Source of the DNA: RGIG3178 sp963674495
GTDB taxonomy: Bacteria > Bacillota > Clostridia > Christensenellales > QAND01
Assembly (NCBI GenBank): GCA_963674495.2
Contig: CAXXLG010000002.1
Span: forward strand, 124,001-188,000
Direction: 5' to 3'
DNA: 64,000 nucleotides
The notes under the pieces are model-generated. The model did no database searches. It was not told where the DNA came from and worked only from the letters and a program-made list of their open reading frames with translations. Position 1 is the first letter of the stretch. Every line of letters begins with the position of its first letter. Both the position numbers and the translations under genes were made by a program. Positions 41,885 through 51,577 of the stretch are shown one piece after another.

Positions 41885-43655
41885 TGTCCAGCCCTCCCTC
41901 TTCAAAGCCAAGCGCCGTCATCTGTTCGACGAGCTTCTGTTCGATGCCTAAAAGCGCCTGGCCGAACTCGTCTTCCGGCACGTATTTGGCGCGGCCGATC
42001 TGTTCACGTATGGGCAGTGCGGCAATCTCGTTGATTTCTGCACCACGCTCGAGCGCCTGTCGGCCCAACGCGTCGAACTGCAATATCAATTTTAACATGC
42101 CGTATTGCTTCTTCGGCGATGTATAGGTATCCACTTCGTCAAACGCGTTCTGGTGCAAATAATCCTCGCGTATGGATCGTGCCACTTCCATTGTCAACCG
42201 GTCCTTGTATGACAGCGCGTCCATACCGACCAGCCTTACGATCTCATCCAGTTCGCTCTCCTCGTGCAATTTTCGCATTGCTTCGCCACGCAGCGCTGTC
42301 CAATCGCTGTCGACATTCTGATCGAACCATGCGCCGATCTTTGTCGCATACAGCGAATAGCTCACCAGCCAGTCGATGGCGGGAAAATGCCGCCGATACG
42401 CCAGTGTGCTGGACAATCCCCAGAACACCTTGACAATTCTTAAAGTACCCTGCGACACCGGCTCTGACGTATCGCCACCCGGCGGTGATACCGCTCCGAT
42501 GGCAGTGATGGCACCCTGCCTGTCACCGCTGCAAAGGCAATGCACAACACCCGCGCGCTCGTAAAACTCAGCCAAACGGCTTGACAGATAGGCCGGATAT
42601 CCCTCTTCGCCCGGCATTTCCTCCAGCCGACCGGACATCTCGCGCAGCGCCTCCGCCCATCTGGACGTCGAGTCTGCCATGATGGCAACCTTATACCCCA
42701 TATCCCTGAAATATTCGGCGATGGTGATGCCGGTATAGATGGACGCTTCGCGCGCCGCCACCGGCATGTCCGACGTGTTGGCGATTAAAACCGTACGTTT
42801 CATCAACGGCTCGCCCGTCCGTGGATCCTTGAGTTCCGGGAACTCCATCAGAACATCCGTCATTTCATTGCCACGTTCGCCGCAGCCCACGTATACGATA
42901 ATCTCAGCATCAGCCCATTTGGCCAGCTGGTGCTGCACAACGGTCTTGCCGCTGCCAAACGGCCCCGGTACTGCCGCCATGCCACCCTTTGCGATGGGAA
43001 ACAGCGTATCGATGACACGCTGGCCCGTAACCATGGGTTCCTGCGGCGGCATCTTTTCGCGGTATGGACGACCCCTGCGCACCGGCCATGTCTGCATCAT
43101 GGGAACCTCGACCACATCGCCGCTTTCCGTTTTGATGCGTGCAACCGGCTCGGTAACTGTAGCTTCGCCGGAGAAAATCCATTCCACAACGCCCGCAATA
43201 CCGTTTGGCACCATAATGCGATGTTCAACGATGGTCGTCTCTTGCACCTTTCCCAAAAAGTCGCCGGTCTGTACCGCATCCCCTACCTTGGCGATGGGCC
43301 CAAACTGCCACTTCTTTTCGCGGTTGAGCGACGTTACCTCCACGCCCCGCGCAATCCGCTCTCCCGTCTGGGCATAGATGACGTCCAGCGGTCTCTGGAT
43401 TCCGTCGAATATGGATTCGATCAGCCCAGGCCCCAGCTCCACCGACAGCGGTACGTTTGTGCTCTGTACCGGCTCGCCCGGCCCGATGCCCGCAGTTTCC
43501 TCATAGACCTGTATGGATGCCATATCGCCCCTTAGCTCAATGATCTCGCCGATCAACCGCTGAGAACTTATGCGCACCACGTCATACATCTTGCTGTCCG
43601 CCATGCCACTCGCCACGATCAACGGGCCGGACACCTTGACGATTGTACCCTGCAT
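41877..43655 (-). CDS. ntpA: V-type ATP synthase catalytic subunit A
   Basis: A 592-residue catalytic subunit. Walker A GPFGSGKTV at 231-239 and the conserved GERGNEM and 'DSTSRWAEALREMSGRLEEM' blocks are intact. The start is ATG 43655, with a GAGAG site nine bases upstream. It hydrolyses or makes ATP at the A/B interface. It lies five bases after subunit F. Confidence 0.97.
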   Translation of the reverse strand: MQGTIVKVSGPLIVASGMADSKMYDVVRISSQRLIGEIIELRGDMASIQVYEETAGIGPGEPVQSTNVPLSVELGPGLIESIFDGIQRPLDVIYAQTGERIARGVEVTSLNREKKWQFGPIAKVGDAVQTGDFLGKVQETTIVEHRIMVPNGIAGVVEWIFSGEATVTEPVARIKTESGDVVEVPMMQTWPVRRGRPYREKMPPQEPMVTGQRVIDTLFPIAKGGMAAVPGPFGSGKTVVQHQLAKWADAEIIVYVGCGERGNEMTDVLMEFPELKDPRTGEPLMKRTVLIANTSDMPVAAREASIYTGITIAEYFRDMGYKVAIMADSTSRWAEALREMSGRLEEMPGEEGYPAYLSSRLAEFYERAGVVHCLCSGDRQGAITAIGAVSPPGGDTSEPVSQGTLRIVKVFWGLSSTLAYRRHFPAIDWLVSYSLYATKIGAWFDQNVDSDWTALRGEAMRKLHEESELDEIVRLVGMDALSYKDRLTMEVARSIREDYLHQNAFDEVDTYTSPKKQYGMLKLILQFDALGRQALERGAEINEIAALPIREQIGRAKYVPEDEFGQALLGIEQKLVEQMTALGFEEGGLDNA

Positions 43656-43660
43656 TAATT

Positions 43661-43996
43661 TCAACTCTCTTTCCCGAACAATATATCCGCACCCAGCGCC
43701 TTTTCCACGTTCGCCTTGAGCTGGCGAAGGCCCAAGCCCTCGCTGCCCCGACCTGACGGAACGGGAATGATGACCGGGTAGGGCGAGGTGGCGTAGCGGG
43801 CCAGTACCTGCGGTACTCGCATGGCTAGATGCTCTTCGATGAAAATCACCGCCGCCCCTTCCCTGGCAAGTTCAAAAATTATTTTTTCCGCTTCCTCCGT
43901 ATCGCTGACCGGCACGGCGTGGATTCCCAACGCCGCAAAGCCCATCACGCTGTCCGCGTCTCCGATGGCCGCCATCTGTCTACGCATACAGCTCAC
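43661..43996 (-). CDS. ntpG: V-type ATP synthase subunit F
   Basis: A 111-residue subunit F (Rossmann-like, binds the stalk). The start is uncertain: GTG 43996 has AGGA eight bases upstream, while ATG 43987 or 43975 would match the family N terminus better (IGDADSVMGF). It overlaps the end of subunit C by 17 bases. Confidence 0.93.
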   Translation of the reverse strand: MSCMRRQMAAIGDADSVMGFAALGIHAVPVSDTEEAEKIIFELAREGAAVIFIEEHLAMRVPQVLARYATSPYPVIIPVPSGRGSEGLGLRQLKANVEKALGADILFGKES

Positions 43997-44978
43997 GCAA
44001 CCTTTCCTGTGTCAAAGCGACGGGCACGTTGTTCATCTTGGCCGCAACAATCAGTCGAACCGCCTGCGCTTCGCGCTCCTTGGCCAACAGATAGCCCAAC
44101 AACGGCGCCAAGCCGTCCCGACTATAGCGCAGATCGCGCAGCAAAAACAACAATGCATCATCGCACAATCGCTCAATCAAGCCGAACGAGTCGCCCTGTA
44201 GCACCGATTCGAGCGCCGCGCCCAAAAGCCGCTGGTATCGCGTCATACCCAAAAAGTTAAGCAGCTCGCTCTCGCCGCTCTCCAGCGCATCGATGAACTT
44301 GTCCAGTTCCACCGTCCCGCCGGGCAACAGCGCCCTTTGCAGCGCAGACTCATCGCTCTGCGCCCTGCGAACCCGAAGCAGCATCAAAAGATTTTGAAGA
44401 TCCGCGTACATGTTGACAAACGTCACCACGACCGGCTCGCCGCTTTTTTTCGCATAGGCGTGCATATCCGCAAAACAGGCCGCGTCCAGTGTGCATTCAA
44501 TCTTCTGCACCTGGGCATGACCTACCTCAATATCCAATAGGTTGGCTTCGGCCGCCTCACGCATGTTTTGCGGCAACAGGGATAGGTCGTTGTCCTGCAT
44601 GCATTCGCACAGCTTTTCGGGATTGATGGTGCCATAGTCCCTAAGATACGGCTGCGCTTTCCGTTCTAAAAATTTGGCTTTTAGAATGCTCTTTATGTTA
44701 TGGCAGTCGCCCTTGAGCAGCAAAACGCCGGTCGCGTATTCGTTTGGCGTCACGCTGCGTATGTAATCGTACGCCTGCAATAACTCGCGATCCACCAATA
44801 CCTGCGCATCCATGTCCTGCATGTTGTTGCCGTAGCCGTATTCATGGAGGATGCGCATAACATCCTGGACGGATGCCGACTCCACAAGGCGCGTTAATCG
44901 CTCCTTTGTGATCAGTCGTCCTTCCAAAACGCGCGTCCTTGCAATGGCATATGGCACACTTTTCTGCGGCATGCTCAA
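43980..44978 (-). CDS. ntpC: V-type ATP synthase subunit C (V0d/AC39-like)
   Basis: A 332-residue subunit C, the funnel that connects the membrane ring to the stalk. The family start 'YAIARTRVLEGRLITKERL' and the C-terminal 'GYLLAKEREAQAVRLIV' are clear. Its start overlaps the subunit E stop by four bases (ATGA). Confidence 0.95.
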   Translation of the reverse strand: MSMPQKSVPYAIARTRVLEGRLITKERLTRLVESASVQDVMRILHEYGYGNNMQDMDAQVLVDRELLQAYDYIRSVTPNEYATGVLLLKGDCHNIKSILKAKFLERKAQPYLRDYGTINPEKLCECMQDNDLSLLPQNMREAAEANLLDIEVGHAQVQKIECTLDAACFADMHAYAKKSGEPVVVTFVNMYADLQNLLMLLRVRRAQSDESALQRALLPGGTVELDKFIDALESGESELLNFLGMTRYQRLLGAALESVLQGDSFGLIERLCDDALLFLLRDLRYSRDGLAPLLGYLLAKEREAQAVRLIVAAKMNNVPVALTQERLRELYA

Positions 44979-45589
44979 CCCTCCATAAAGGCGAACAGCA
45001 GCGCAGCCACTTCGCCTTCGTTGCTCTCGCGTACGTTGTTCAATACGCTTTGCACGGACAGGTCAATCTCCATTTCCCCACTGACCAACACACAACCGCC
45101 ACATAGGCCATCGCGTGCGGGCAAAAGAACCACCTCTGCGTTCTTTCCCTGTTGAACCAGCGCATCATTGACGGCTGCTACAAAGCTTTCACCCAGACGG
45201 TGCGCATCCTCTTTGGCAGGGGCGATGCCCTCGCTTCCCTTTTGCAAAGCGCCAAGCACCAGTTTCAAATAGATGTCGACAAAATGCGCGTCGCTAAGGT
45301 TGGCAAACTGTTGGCTCGCCTTATCAAACGCCTCATCCAGTACACGATGCTTCTGTGCCAACAGCTCTTTACGAAGCGTCAAATCCGCCACAGCCATGGT
45401 ACGGCTTGCGCCCTCTTTGGCTTCGCGCCGTGCGCGCTCAACGATGCGCGCCTCCTGCTCTTTGGCTTCCTGCATGGTACGCGCCGTTGCAGTCTCCGCC
45501 TGTTGACGGGCCGCTTGTGTAAGTTCTTGCGCCATGTCCTCTGCCTCTTGCAGTATGCGTCCGATGATTTTTTCTGTACCCGTCATCAT
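44975..45589 (-). CDS. ntpE: V-type ATP synthase subunit E (peripheral stalk)
   Basis: A 204-residue subunit E. A long charged helix (1-85) is followed by a globular C-terminal half, as in the peripheral stalk that pairs with subunit H/G. It starts nine bases after subunit K. Confidence 0.94.
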   Translation of the reverse strand: MMTGTEKIIGRILQEAEDMAQELTQAARQQAETATARTMQEAKEQEARIVERARREAKEGASRTMAVADLTLRKELLAQKHRVLDEAFDKASQQFANLSDAHFVDIYLKLVLGALQKGSEGIAPAKEDAHRLGESFVAAVNDALVQQGKNAEVVLLPARDGLCGGCVLVSGEMEIDLSVQSVLNNVRESNEGEVAALLFAFMEG

Positions 45590-45598
45590 CGCCGCCCC

Positions 45599-46066
45599 TT
45601 ATATTGTCAGCACGATCAATAGGCTGAGCAACAAACTTAATACGGCATATGTCTCGACCATAATAGCCATGACGATGGCCTTGCCGCTTTCCTCTGGACG
45701 GCGTGCCACGAGCTGAATGCCCGCAACAGCGGTCTTGCCCTGTGCGATGGCGGACATCAAGCCGCCAAAGCCCATGATGCTGGACGCGGCGAAATAAGCC
45801 AAGCCGTTGCCAATGGTAAGCGCAACCAGCTCGCCACCCAACACGCCGGTGTTGACTAGGATAAGGAATGCTACCAGCAGGCCATAAATGCCCTGCGTAC
45901 CCGGCAACACCTGTAGGACAAGGCAGCGACCAAAGTAATCCGGATTCTCCGAAACTACACCGGCGGATGCCTCACCCGCAATGCCCACACCCTTTGCAGA
46001 GCCGATACAACCCAACGTTACCGAAATTGCTGCACCAAACAGTGCAATTACCAATCCCCAAGTCAT
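45599..46066 (-). CDS. ntpK: V-type ATP synthase subunit K (membrane rotor, sodium-type site)
   Basis: A 155-residue duplicated proteolipid with four membrane helices. The residues of the E. hirae Na+ site are all present: L54-P-G-T57-Q58, Q109 and E138 in V-E-T-Y. This is consistent with Na+ coupling rather than H+; this is inferred from residues only. An AGGAGG site precedes the start, 36 bases after subunit I. Confidence 0.95.
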   Translation of the reverse strand: MTWGLVIALFGAAISVTLGCIGSAKGVGIAGEASAGVVSENPDYFGRCLVLQVLPGTQGIYGLLVAFLILVNTGVLGGELVALTIGNGLAYFAASSIMGFGGLMSAIAQGKTAVAGIQLVARRPEESGKAIVMAIMVETYAVLSLLLSLLIVLTI

Positions 46067-46102
46067 ACGTGTTTCCTCCTTATTATACCAAAAAGATTTT
46101 TA

Positions 46103-47989
46103 CTAGCCTTGGATTAAGTTGATGTATTTGGTTTTAAAGGTATAGGGCACAAAGCTGCGCCCACCGCCTTCATAGAACTTGTTGTAAAACTCAATATATT
46201 GCAAACGGCAGGAGTGCACATACGCACCCAATGCGTTGATGGCGATGTTAAATGAGTGTCCAACCACAAGCACGACAACCGCAAACACAAACCCGATGGG
46301 ATTGCCCATGAGCATACCTGCAATAGTGTTGAATACCATCGCGATGATGCCTGTGGCAAGGCCCATGCCGAACAGTCGCGAATAGGAGAGGATATCGGAC
46401 AGATAACCCGTTAAGTTGTATACCTCACTAAAGCCGCCGACAAACTTGCCTATGATCTTTTTACTTGCGCGCCCGGCCGTTAAGAAAATGCCCAAAACGC
46501 CGATAAGCGCCACCGTCATACCAAAACTCACGCCCAACATTGCCGCCACGGCACCCCATAGTATGCACAGGATAAAGCCACAGTCGAATACAATATCGAT
46601 GTATTTATGCTTTTTGAAAAGGGCAGACGCCCTCATGAGGATTCCGACAGTGATTTGTACAAGGCCTAAGCCCAAACACAGCATCAGCATCAAAAGCGGC
46701 TCCTCCAACGGATTGAACCAAAGAGCGGGGAAAAGCGGTGCGCCAAACCAACCGCCGAACACGACACCCCATAAGAACGTAGCGATGCCGCCCATGGCCA
46801 CCACCCCAATGATCTGTCCCATCATGCCGCCCGGTTTGGTCATCTTCATCATCAACAATGCACACGCCGTTAAAATGATGCCATACGCGGCATCGGACAT
46901 CATCATCCCGAAAAAGCACAGGAAAAATGGCGCCATGATAAACGTCGGATCCGCCTCAAAGGGCGTAGGCGACGAGTACATATCGGTTATGGATTGAAAG
47001 GGACGCAGCAGTTTGCTGTTACGCATCGCCGTCGGAGGCATCTCGCCCTCCTTAGGATCGGAAAACTCCACGGCAACGGCGTCGGACAAGGATGTCAGTG
47101 CCGCTGTCAGTTTTTCAGTTTGCCGTTCACGCACCCAGCCGGTGAGGTAAAAAACCTTTTGCGTCCGGCCTGATTCCAGTGCAATCGCCGCACGCTGTTT
47201 CACGATGGCGCAGTGGTCATAGAGCATCTGTAGCGTTTCGGTATGCGTGCTTAACTTTATCAGCGCCTCCCCGATCTCGGAGGTCTTTTTATCGATATCT
47301 CTTATCTCATTATGAAGACTCTGCTGTTCCTCTTTTATCGTCCCGCTACAATGCAGATTCGCATCGTTAAAGCCCGCATTGCGCAATAGAATCTCCACCG
47401 CTTCACGCTGGCTCGCGTGTGCAATAACAACAACAGTGCGCATGTCCTTGATAAGCTCCACCGGCTGTACGATAGCATCAAGGTCGGCTGCCTGTGTTTG
47501 AATCTGTTCATACGCCGCTTCCGGTACGATTCCAAGAGCCATATAGGCAAGCTTCGATGTGCGGATTTCCGAGACATGCGCATCGAGCTTCTCATACGGG
47601 CGCAGTGCTAAAAGCGCGTTCTGTGCTTGCAGCAGCTTGGACCGCAACATGGGCAACTGTTGGCTAAGCGCAAGAATTTCATGTACAGCCGCCCAATTCT
47701 TTTCGTTGTCAAGCGCGCAAAGCTGTGATTCGGTCATGGTCGGTTTGGCGGATAGCATGCCGCGTCCACCCTTGTAATAGGGCTTGACCGCTTCCAGTGC
47801 ACACATTACCTCGGCAAGCCTGTTGTCAGCCTTGGTCAACGCCTCGCCGCCATCGTCCCGTTGTACGTTATCCTGCGTCTCGATACTCGAGATGTGCAGC
47901 ATGGACAACCGCTGCAGTCCATGCGCGATGTTCGCGAATTCATCGGCCATGCCGAAGATCGCGACATTTTTCATGCGATCGATGGCCAT
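46103..47989 (-). CDS. ntpI: V-type ATP synthase subunit I (a-type, membrane stator)
   Basis: A 628-residue subunit: a cytosolic N-terminal half with coiled-coil arms (about 1-330) and a membrane half with seven to eight helices. The motif 'YLSDILSYSRLFGMGLATG' near 530 carries the conserved arginine of the ion path. It starts one base after the subunit H stop. Confidence 0.96.
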   Translation of the reverse strand: MAIDRMKNVAIFGMADEFANIAHGLQRLSMLHISSIETQDNVQRDDGGEALTKADNRLAEVMCALEAVKPYYKGGRGMLSAKPTMTESQLCALDNEKNWAAVHEILALSQQLPMLRSKLLQAQNALLALRPYEKLDAHVSEIRTSKLAYMALGIVPEAAYEQIQTQAADLDAIVQPVELIKDMRTVVVIAHASQREAVEILLRNAGFNDANLHCSGTIKEEQQSLHNEIRDIDKKTSEIGEALIKLSTHTETLQMLYDHCAIVKQRAAIALESGRTQKVFYLTGWVRERQTEKLTAALTSLSDAVAVEFSDPKEGEMPPTAMRNSKLLRPFQSITDMYSSPTPFEADPTFIMAPFFLCFFGMMMSDAAYGIILTACALLMMKMTKPGGMMGQIIGVVAMGGIATFLWGVVFGGWFGAPLFPALWFNPLEEPLLMLMLCLGLGLVQITVGILMRASALFKKHKYIDIVFDCGFILCILWGAVAAMLGVSFGMTVALIGVLGIFLTAGRASKKIIGKFVGGFSEVYNLTGYLSDILSYSRLFGMGLATGIIAMVFNTIAGMLMGNPIGFVFAVVVLVVGHSFNIAINALGAYVHSCRLQYIEFYNKFYEGGGRSFVPYTFKTKYINLIQG

Positions 47990-47990
47990 G

Positions 47991-48299
47991 TCAAACGACC
48001 CTTTCCAATATCAGCTTTGTCGCTGCGTCGATATTTTCGCGCGCTTTATCAGCGTTTTGCGCAATGCGCTGTGTCTGTTGCTGCATATGCTCTTTCGCTT
48101 TATCCCGAGCGTCAAGTTCGGCCTTTTTGGCGATATCCTGCGCCTGTTTCTTTGCATCGCTTATGATGCCATCCGCCCTTAGTTTGGCTTGTTGCGCACC
48201 TTCGTTTACGATGTCACGCGCATTTTTACGCGCTTCCTGCAGCAGGTTGGCAGCCTGTTGTTCCGCCTGCTGAATCTCATGAATAATCTCCTCGACCAA
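47991..48299 (-). CDS. ntpF: V-type ATP synthase subunit H/G (peripheral stalk helix)
   Basis: A 102-residue, nearly all-helical protein (charged, Ala/Gln-rich coiled coil). The start is TTG 48299 with GAGGAGG seven bases upstream. It heads the operon H-I-K-E-C-F-A-B-D. No strong promoter is visible in the 94-base gap after rpiB, so part of its expression may come from there. Confidence 0.93.
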   Translation of the reverse strand: MVEEIIHEIQQAEQQAANLLQEARKNARDIVNEGAQQAKLRADGIISDAKKQAQDIAKKAELDARDKAKEHMQQQTQRIAQNADKARENIDAATKLILERVV

Positions 48300-48393
48300 A
48301 ACCGTTCCTCCTCATTGTCCCACACGGGTATGTTATGAACCGTATTGTAAGACATATTGGATTTCTTTTATGTTCAATAATTTCGTATCGCCG

Positions 48394-48837
48394 TTATGCG
48401 TTCTCCATGTTCATGATCTTATCAACGCGTCGCTTGTGTCGGCCTCCCTCAAACGAACCCTGCAAGAAAGCATCCACGATATCAAGCGCCGGACCGATAC
48501 CGACCACACGTCCGCCCATGCACAGGATTTGCGCGTTGTTGTGCATGCGCGCCATGCGCGCAGAAAACGTATCGTTGCACAGCGCGGCGCGTATGCCACG
48601 CATCTTGTTCGCGGCGATGGAAATACCGATGCCCGTGCCGCAAATCAATATACCAAGCGCATCCGGGTTGTCCAACACGGCCTGTCCAACCAACTTCGCA
48701 TAATCAGGATAATCCACGCTCTCCGTCGTATAACAGCCCAGATCCGTTATGTCGACGCCCTGTTCAATCAGGTAGGTCTTAACCTCTTCCTTGAGGTCGA
48801 ATCCGCCGTGATCGCTTCCTATGAATATCTTGTTCAT
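48394..48837 (-). CDS. rpiB: Ribose-5-phosphate isomerase B
   Basis: A 147-residue RpiB: G-S-D-H10-G-G at the N terminus, catalytic C66 in L-I-C-G-T-G, and CNDTFSARMARMHNNAQIL. It interconverts ribose 5-phosphate and ribulose 5-phosphate in the pentose phosphate pathway. GGAGG precedes the start, and a promoter lies at 48892. Confidence 0.97.
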   Translation of the reverse strand: MNKIFIGSDHGGFDLKEEVKTYLIEQGVDITDLGCYTTESVDYPDYAKLVGQAVLDNPDALGILICGTGIGISIAANKMRGIRAALCNDTFSARMARMHNNAQILCMGGRVVGIGPALDIVDAFLQGSFEGGRHKRRVDKIMNMENA

Positions 48838-48891
48838 CCCGTCCTCCGGTTTATGGTGCGCAAATCATAGCGCACTACCCTATTAAAAACC

Positions 48892-48920
48892 AGTATACTC
48901 ATTTTTTCGCTTCAAATCAA
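48892..48920 (-). promoter_or_regulatory. Promoter of rpiB (and perhaps the V-ATPase operon)
   Basis: Minus strand: TTGATT (48920-48915), 17 bases, TATACT (48897-48892). Confidence 0.7.
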
Positions 48921-48941
48921 GAAATACGTCATATGATGGGT

Positions 48942-49406
48942 TTATTCCACATTCCCAGCGCCGCAAATGCCTTCGCATCCACCCACGATATCATCCAGCA
49001 ATTGCTTTATGGCCTTTGCACACGCACGGTATTCTACGATCCGGCCGCCGTGGGGATCTCTGATATCCATGTCCCGTGTGGCCCATTCGCCCAGTGTACA
49101 CGCATCCGCAGCCGGGAATTCAGCTTGTACCAGGCCTTTGTGTGCCCCTGTCATGCATACGATCCTGTCCGCCCAATGGGCAAGCGCGTCATCGAGCGAT
49201 TTGGCGTGATGATCCGCAAGCGTAAGACCATAATCCTCGCGCATTACCTGCGACGCTCCGTCGGACGCGGGCGCGCCATCGAATGCAAACAGTCCAGCCG
49301 AATCAGCGATGATGTCAAGACCGCGCTGCTTGACCAACAACTCCAGCAGCACTTTTGCCATCGGGCTGCGGCATGTGTTGCCGCTGCACACAAACAATAC
49401 GTTCAT
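48942..49406 (-). CDS. Low-molecular-weight protein-tyrosine phosphatase
   Basis: A 154-residue protein with the P-loop C7-S-G-N-T-C-R13-S-P at the N terminus and D-P-H near 123. The start overlaps the tsaC stop as ATGA, so the two are coupled. It removes phosphate from tyrosine or arginine residues; in Bacillus the YwlE homologue at this locus acts on phospho-arginine. Confidence 0.94.
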   Translation of the reverse strand: MNVLFVCSGNTCRSPMAKVLLELLVKQRGLDIIADSAGLFAFDGAPASDGASQVMREDYGLTLADHHAKSLDDALAHWADRIVCMTGAHKGLVQAEFPAADACTLGEWATRDMDIRDPHGGRIVEYRACAKAIKQLLDDIVGGCEGICGAGNVE

Positions 49407-50434
49407 TCCATGTCCCTCCATATGTCGAATCCCGCGGCCCGAAGCGCGCGGTTCATGTACGCCGTGCCCAGTCCCTGATTTGGCACGCCCTCGATGAATA
49501 TCCGATCGAATCCCATCGTATCCGCTTTGCGCAGCGCATCGAACAATCCGTGCGCCATGCTGCCCGTTTCGTCCAGTCGTATAAGCGACCTGTTGTCCAG
49601 ACTCGCACCGGCATCGCTGCTGCACAGGATCACGGGCGTAAAGCCTTGTTTTTGCGCCGCGTCGTATTGAGTGCCCAGCGTTTTTGCCATATGCTCATGC
49701 GGCGCGACAAGTGTTGCCCGTCCCATCGGCGCGTAGTGCGCGTGTAGCATGCCCGGCGACGCCGCCTTTGCCGTAACGGGTGCGAACACGCCGTTTGCCA
49801 TCGTACAATCGCCGCATACCGCCCGTATCATCTCACAGGTGACGCCACCGGGGCGTAGCACCACCGGCACCGGACCTGTTGAATCCACCACCGTGGATTC
49901 AACGCCAATTTCGCAGTCGCCGCCGTCGAGTATCAACGGGATCTTTCCGTTTAGATCATCATACACGTGCATCGCGTTAACGGGGCTCGGCCTGCCGGAC
50001 GCGTTGGCACTGGGCGCTGCAACCGGGCCGACCAGCGCAATCAAATCAAGCGCCACATCGTGGCCAGGCATGCGGATGGCAATGCTGTCAAGACCCGCCG
50101 TTACAACGCTTGGTATGTCGGGCGCGGCTTTGACAACGATGCTCAACGGCCCCGGCCAAAACGCCTTTGACAGTTTTTGTGCAATGTCCGTCCAATGTGC
50201 CGCGAGCTTTTTCGCCATGTCAAGGTCGGATACGTGCACGATCAACGGGTTGTTGCCCGGTCGGCCCTTAACGGCAAATATCCGTTCAACGGCCTTTGCG
50301 TCGTATGCATACGCGCCTAGCCCGTACACCGTCTCGGTCGGAAAAGCCACCAGTTCGCCACCGCGCAGCAAAGCCGCGGCCTTTTGTATGACAGCCGCCG
50401 CATCGCCTTGTATGCATAGCATATCCGTATTCAT
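49403..50434 (-). CDS. tsaC: L-threonylcarbamoyladenylate synthase (Sua5/YwlC type)
   Basis: A 343-residue protein: the YrdC domain (about 10-205; 'LVAFPTETVYGLGAYA' and 'KGRPGNNPLIVHV') plus a C-terminal Sua5 domain (about 240-340). It makes threonylcarbamoyl-AMP for t6A37 of ANN-reading tRNAs. It lies between prfA and the phosphatase gene. Confidence 0.95.
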   Translation of the reverse strand: MNTDMLCIQGDAAAVIQKAAALLRGGELVAFPTETVYGLGAYAYDAKAVERIFAVKGRPGNNPLIVHVSDLDMAKKLAAHWTDIAQKLSKAFWPGPLSIVVKAAPDIPSVVTAGLDSIAIRMPGHDVALDLIALVGPVAAPSANASGRPSPVNAMHVYDDLNGKIPLILDGGDCEIGVESTVVDSTGPVPVVLRPGGVTCEMIRAVCGDCTMANGVFAPVTAKAASPGMLHAHYAPMGRATLVAPHEHMAKTLGTQYDAAQKQGFTPVILCSSDAGASLDNRSLIRLDETGSMAHGLFDALRKADTMGFDRIFIEGVPNQGLGTAYMNRALRAAGFDIWRDME

Positions 50435-50506
50435 TCGTTGTATATCCCTCGTTGCCGGCGCGTAAACCTTTGTGATCCAATGCGCCTTGTGCGCGTTGTC
50501 GTTTGA

Positions 50507-51577
50507 TCAAGATTTCCCTTCGCCGGATAATAGCGCGGTGCGCTCTTTCAATATCAGTGCATCGATGATCTCATCACAGTCACCGTCCATAAACGCATCC
50601 AGCTTATACAGCGTCATGTTGATCCTGTGATCCGTCACCCGACCCTGGGGAAAGTTGTAGGTGCGTATCCGCTCGCTCCGGTCGCCGCTGCCCACCTGCG
50701 ATTTGCGGTTTTTGGAAAACTCATCGTCCTGCTGCTGCTGCATTAAATCGTACAAGCGGCTTTTCAAAACAATCATTGCCTTATCCTTGTTCTTCAGCTG
50801 GGATTTTTCGTCCTGGCAGGTGACAACAAGGCCTGTTGGCAGATGGGTGATTCGAACAGCACTGTCGGTGGTGTTCACGCTCTGTCCGCCGTGCCCGCCA
50901 CTGCGGTATACATCGGTCCTCAGATCGTTCGGGCCGATGTCAACCTCGATGTCCTGCGCTTCGGGCAAAACCGCCACCGTCGCTGCGCTTGTGTGGATGC
51001 GCCCGCTCGATTCGGTCTCGGGCACACGCTGCACCCGATGCACACCGCTCTCGTATTTCAACCTGGCATATGCGCCTTTTCCGTTGACCACGAACACGAC
51101 TTCCTTCACGCCGCCAAGTTCCGTCAAGTTTTCGCTCATCGGCTCGATTGTAAACCCATTCCGCTCGGCATAGCGGGCGTACATACGGTATAAATTGGCG
51201 CCGAACAACGCCGCCTCCTCGCCGCCGGTACCCGCACGAATCTCCATCACCACGTTGCGTTCGTCGTTTGGGTCCTTTGGCAACAGCAGCACGCGGATCT
51301 CCTCCAACAACACGTCGGATCGTTCGTTGAGTTCATGTTGCTCCTGTTCCGCCAAGGCACGCATTTCCTCGTCCTCGTCATCCGCCAGCGCGCGGCAATC
51401 CTCGCCCTGTTTCAAAAGATCCAGGTACGTCTCGCTCTTTTGCACGATGGGCGCCAACTGTGCGTGCTCCTTGACCAATTCCCGCCAGGCATCCATATCA
51501 TCCATGCTGCCCGGCTGCCCCAACGCTTCGCCCAAGCTGCGGTACCGCTCTATGATGGCCCTCAATCGATCCGTCAT
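50507..51577 (-). CDS. prfA: Peptide chain release factor 1
   Basis: A 356-residue RF1. G230-G-Q232 of the hydrolysis loop and the anticodon-like P186-E-T188 of stop recognition (UAA, UAG) are intact. Around GGQ the sequence is SGGHGGQSVN, slightly different from the common SGAGGQHVN. The start overlaps the prmC stop as ATGA, so it is coupled with the enzyme that methylates its GGQ glutamine. Confidence 0.96.
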   Translation of the reverse strand: MTDRLRAIIERYRSLGEALGQPGSMDDMDAWRELVKEHAQLAPIVQKSETYLDLLKQGEDCRALADDEDEEMRALAEQEQHELNERSDVLLEEIRVLLLPKDPNDERNVVMEIRAGTGGEEAALFGANLYRMYARYAERNGFTIEPMSENLTELGGVKEVVFVVNGKGAYARLKYESGVHRVQRVPETESSGRIHTSAATVAVLPEAQDIEVDIGPNDLRTDVYRSGGHGGQSVNTTDSAVRITHLPTGLVVTCQDEKSQLKNKDKAMIVLKSRLYDLMQQQQDDEFSKNRKSQVGSGDRSERIRTYNFPQGRVTDHRINMTLYKLDAFMDGDCDEIIDALILKERTALLSGEGKS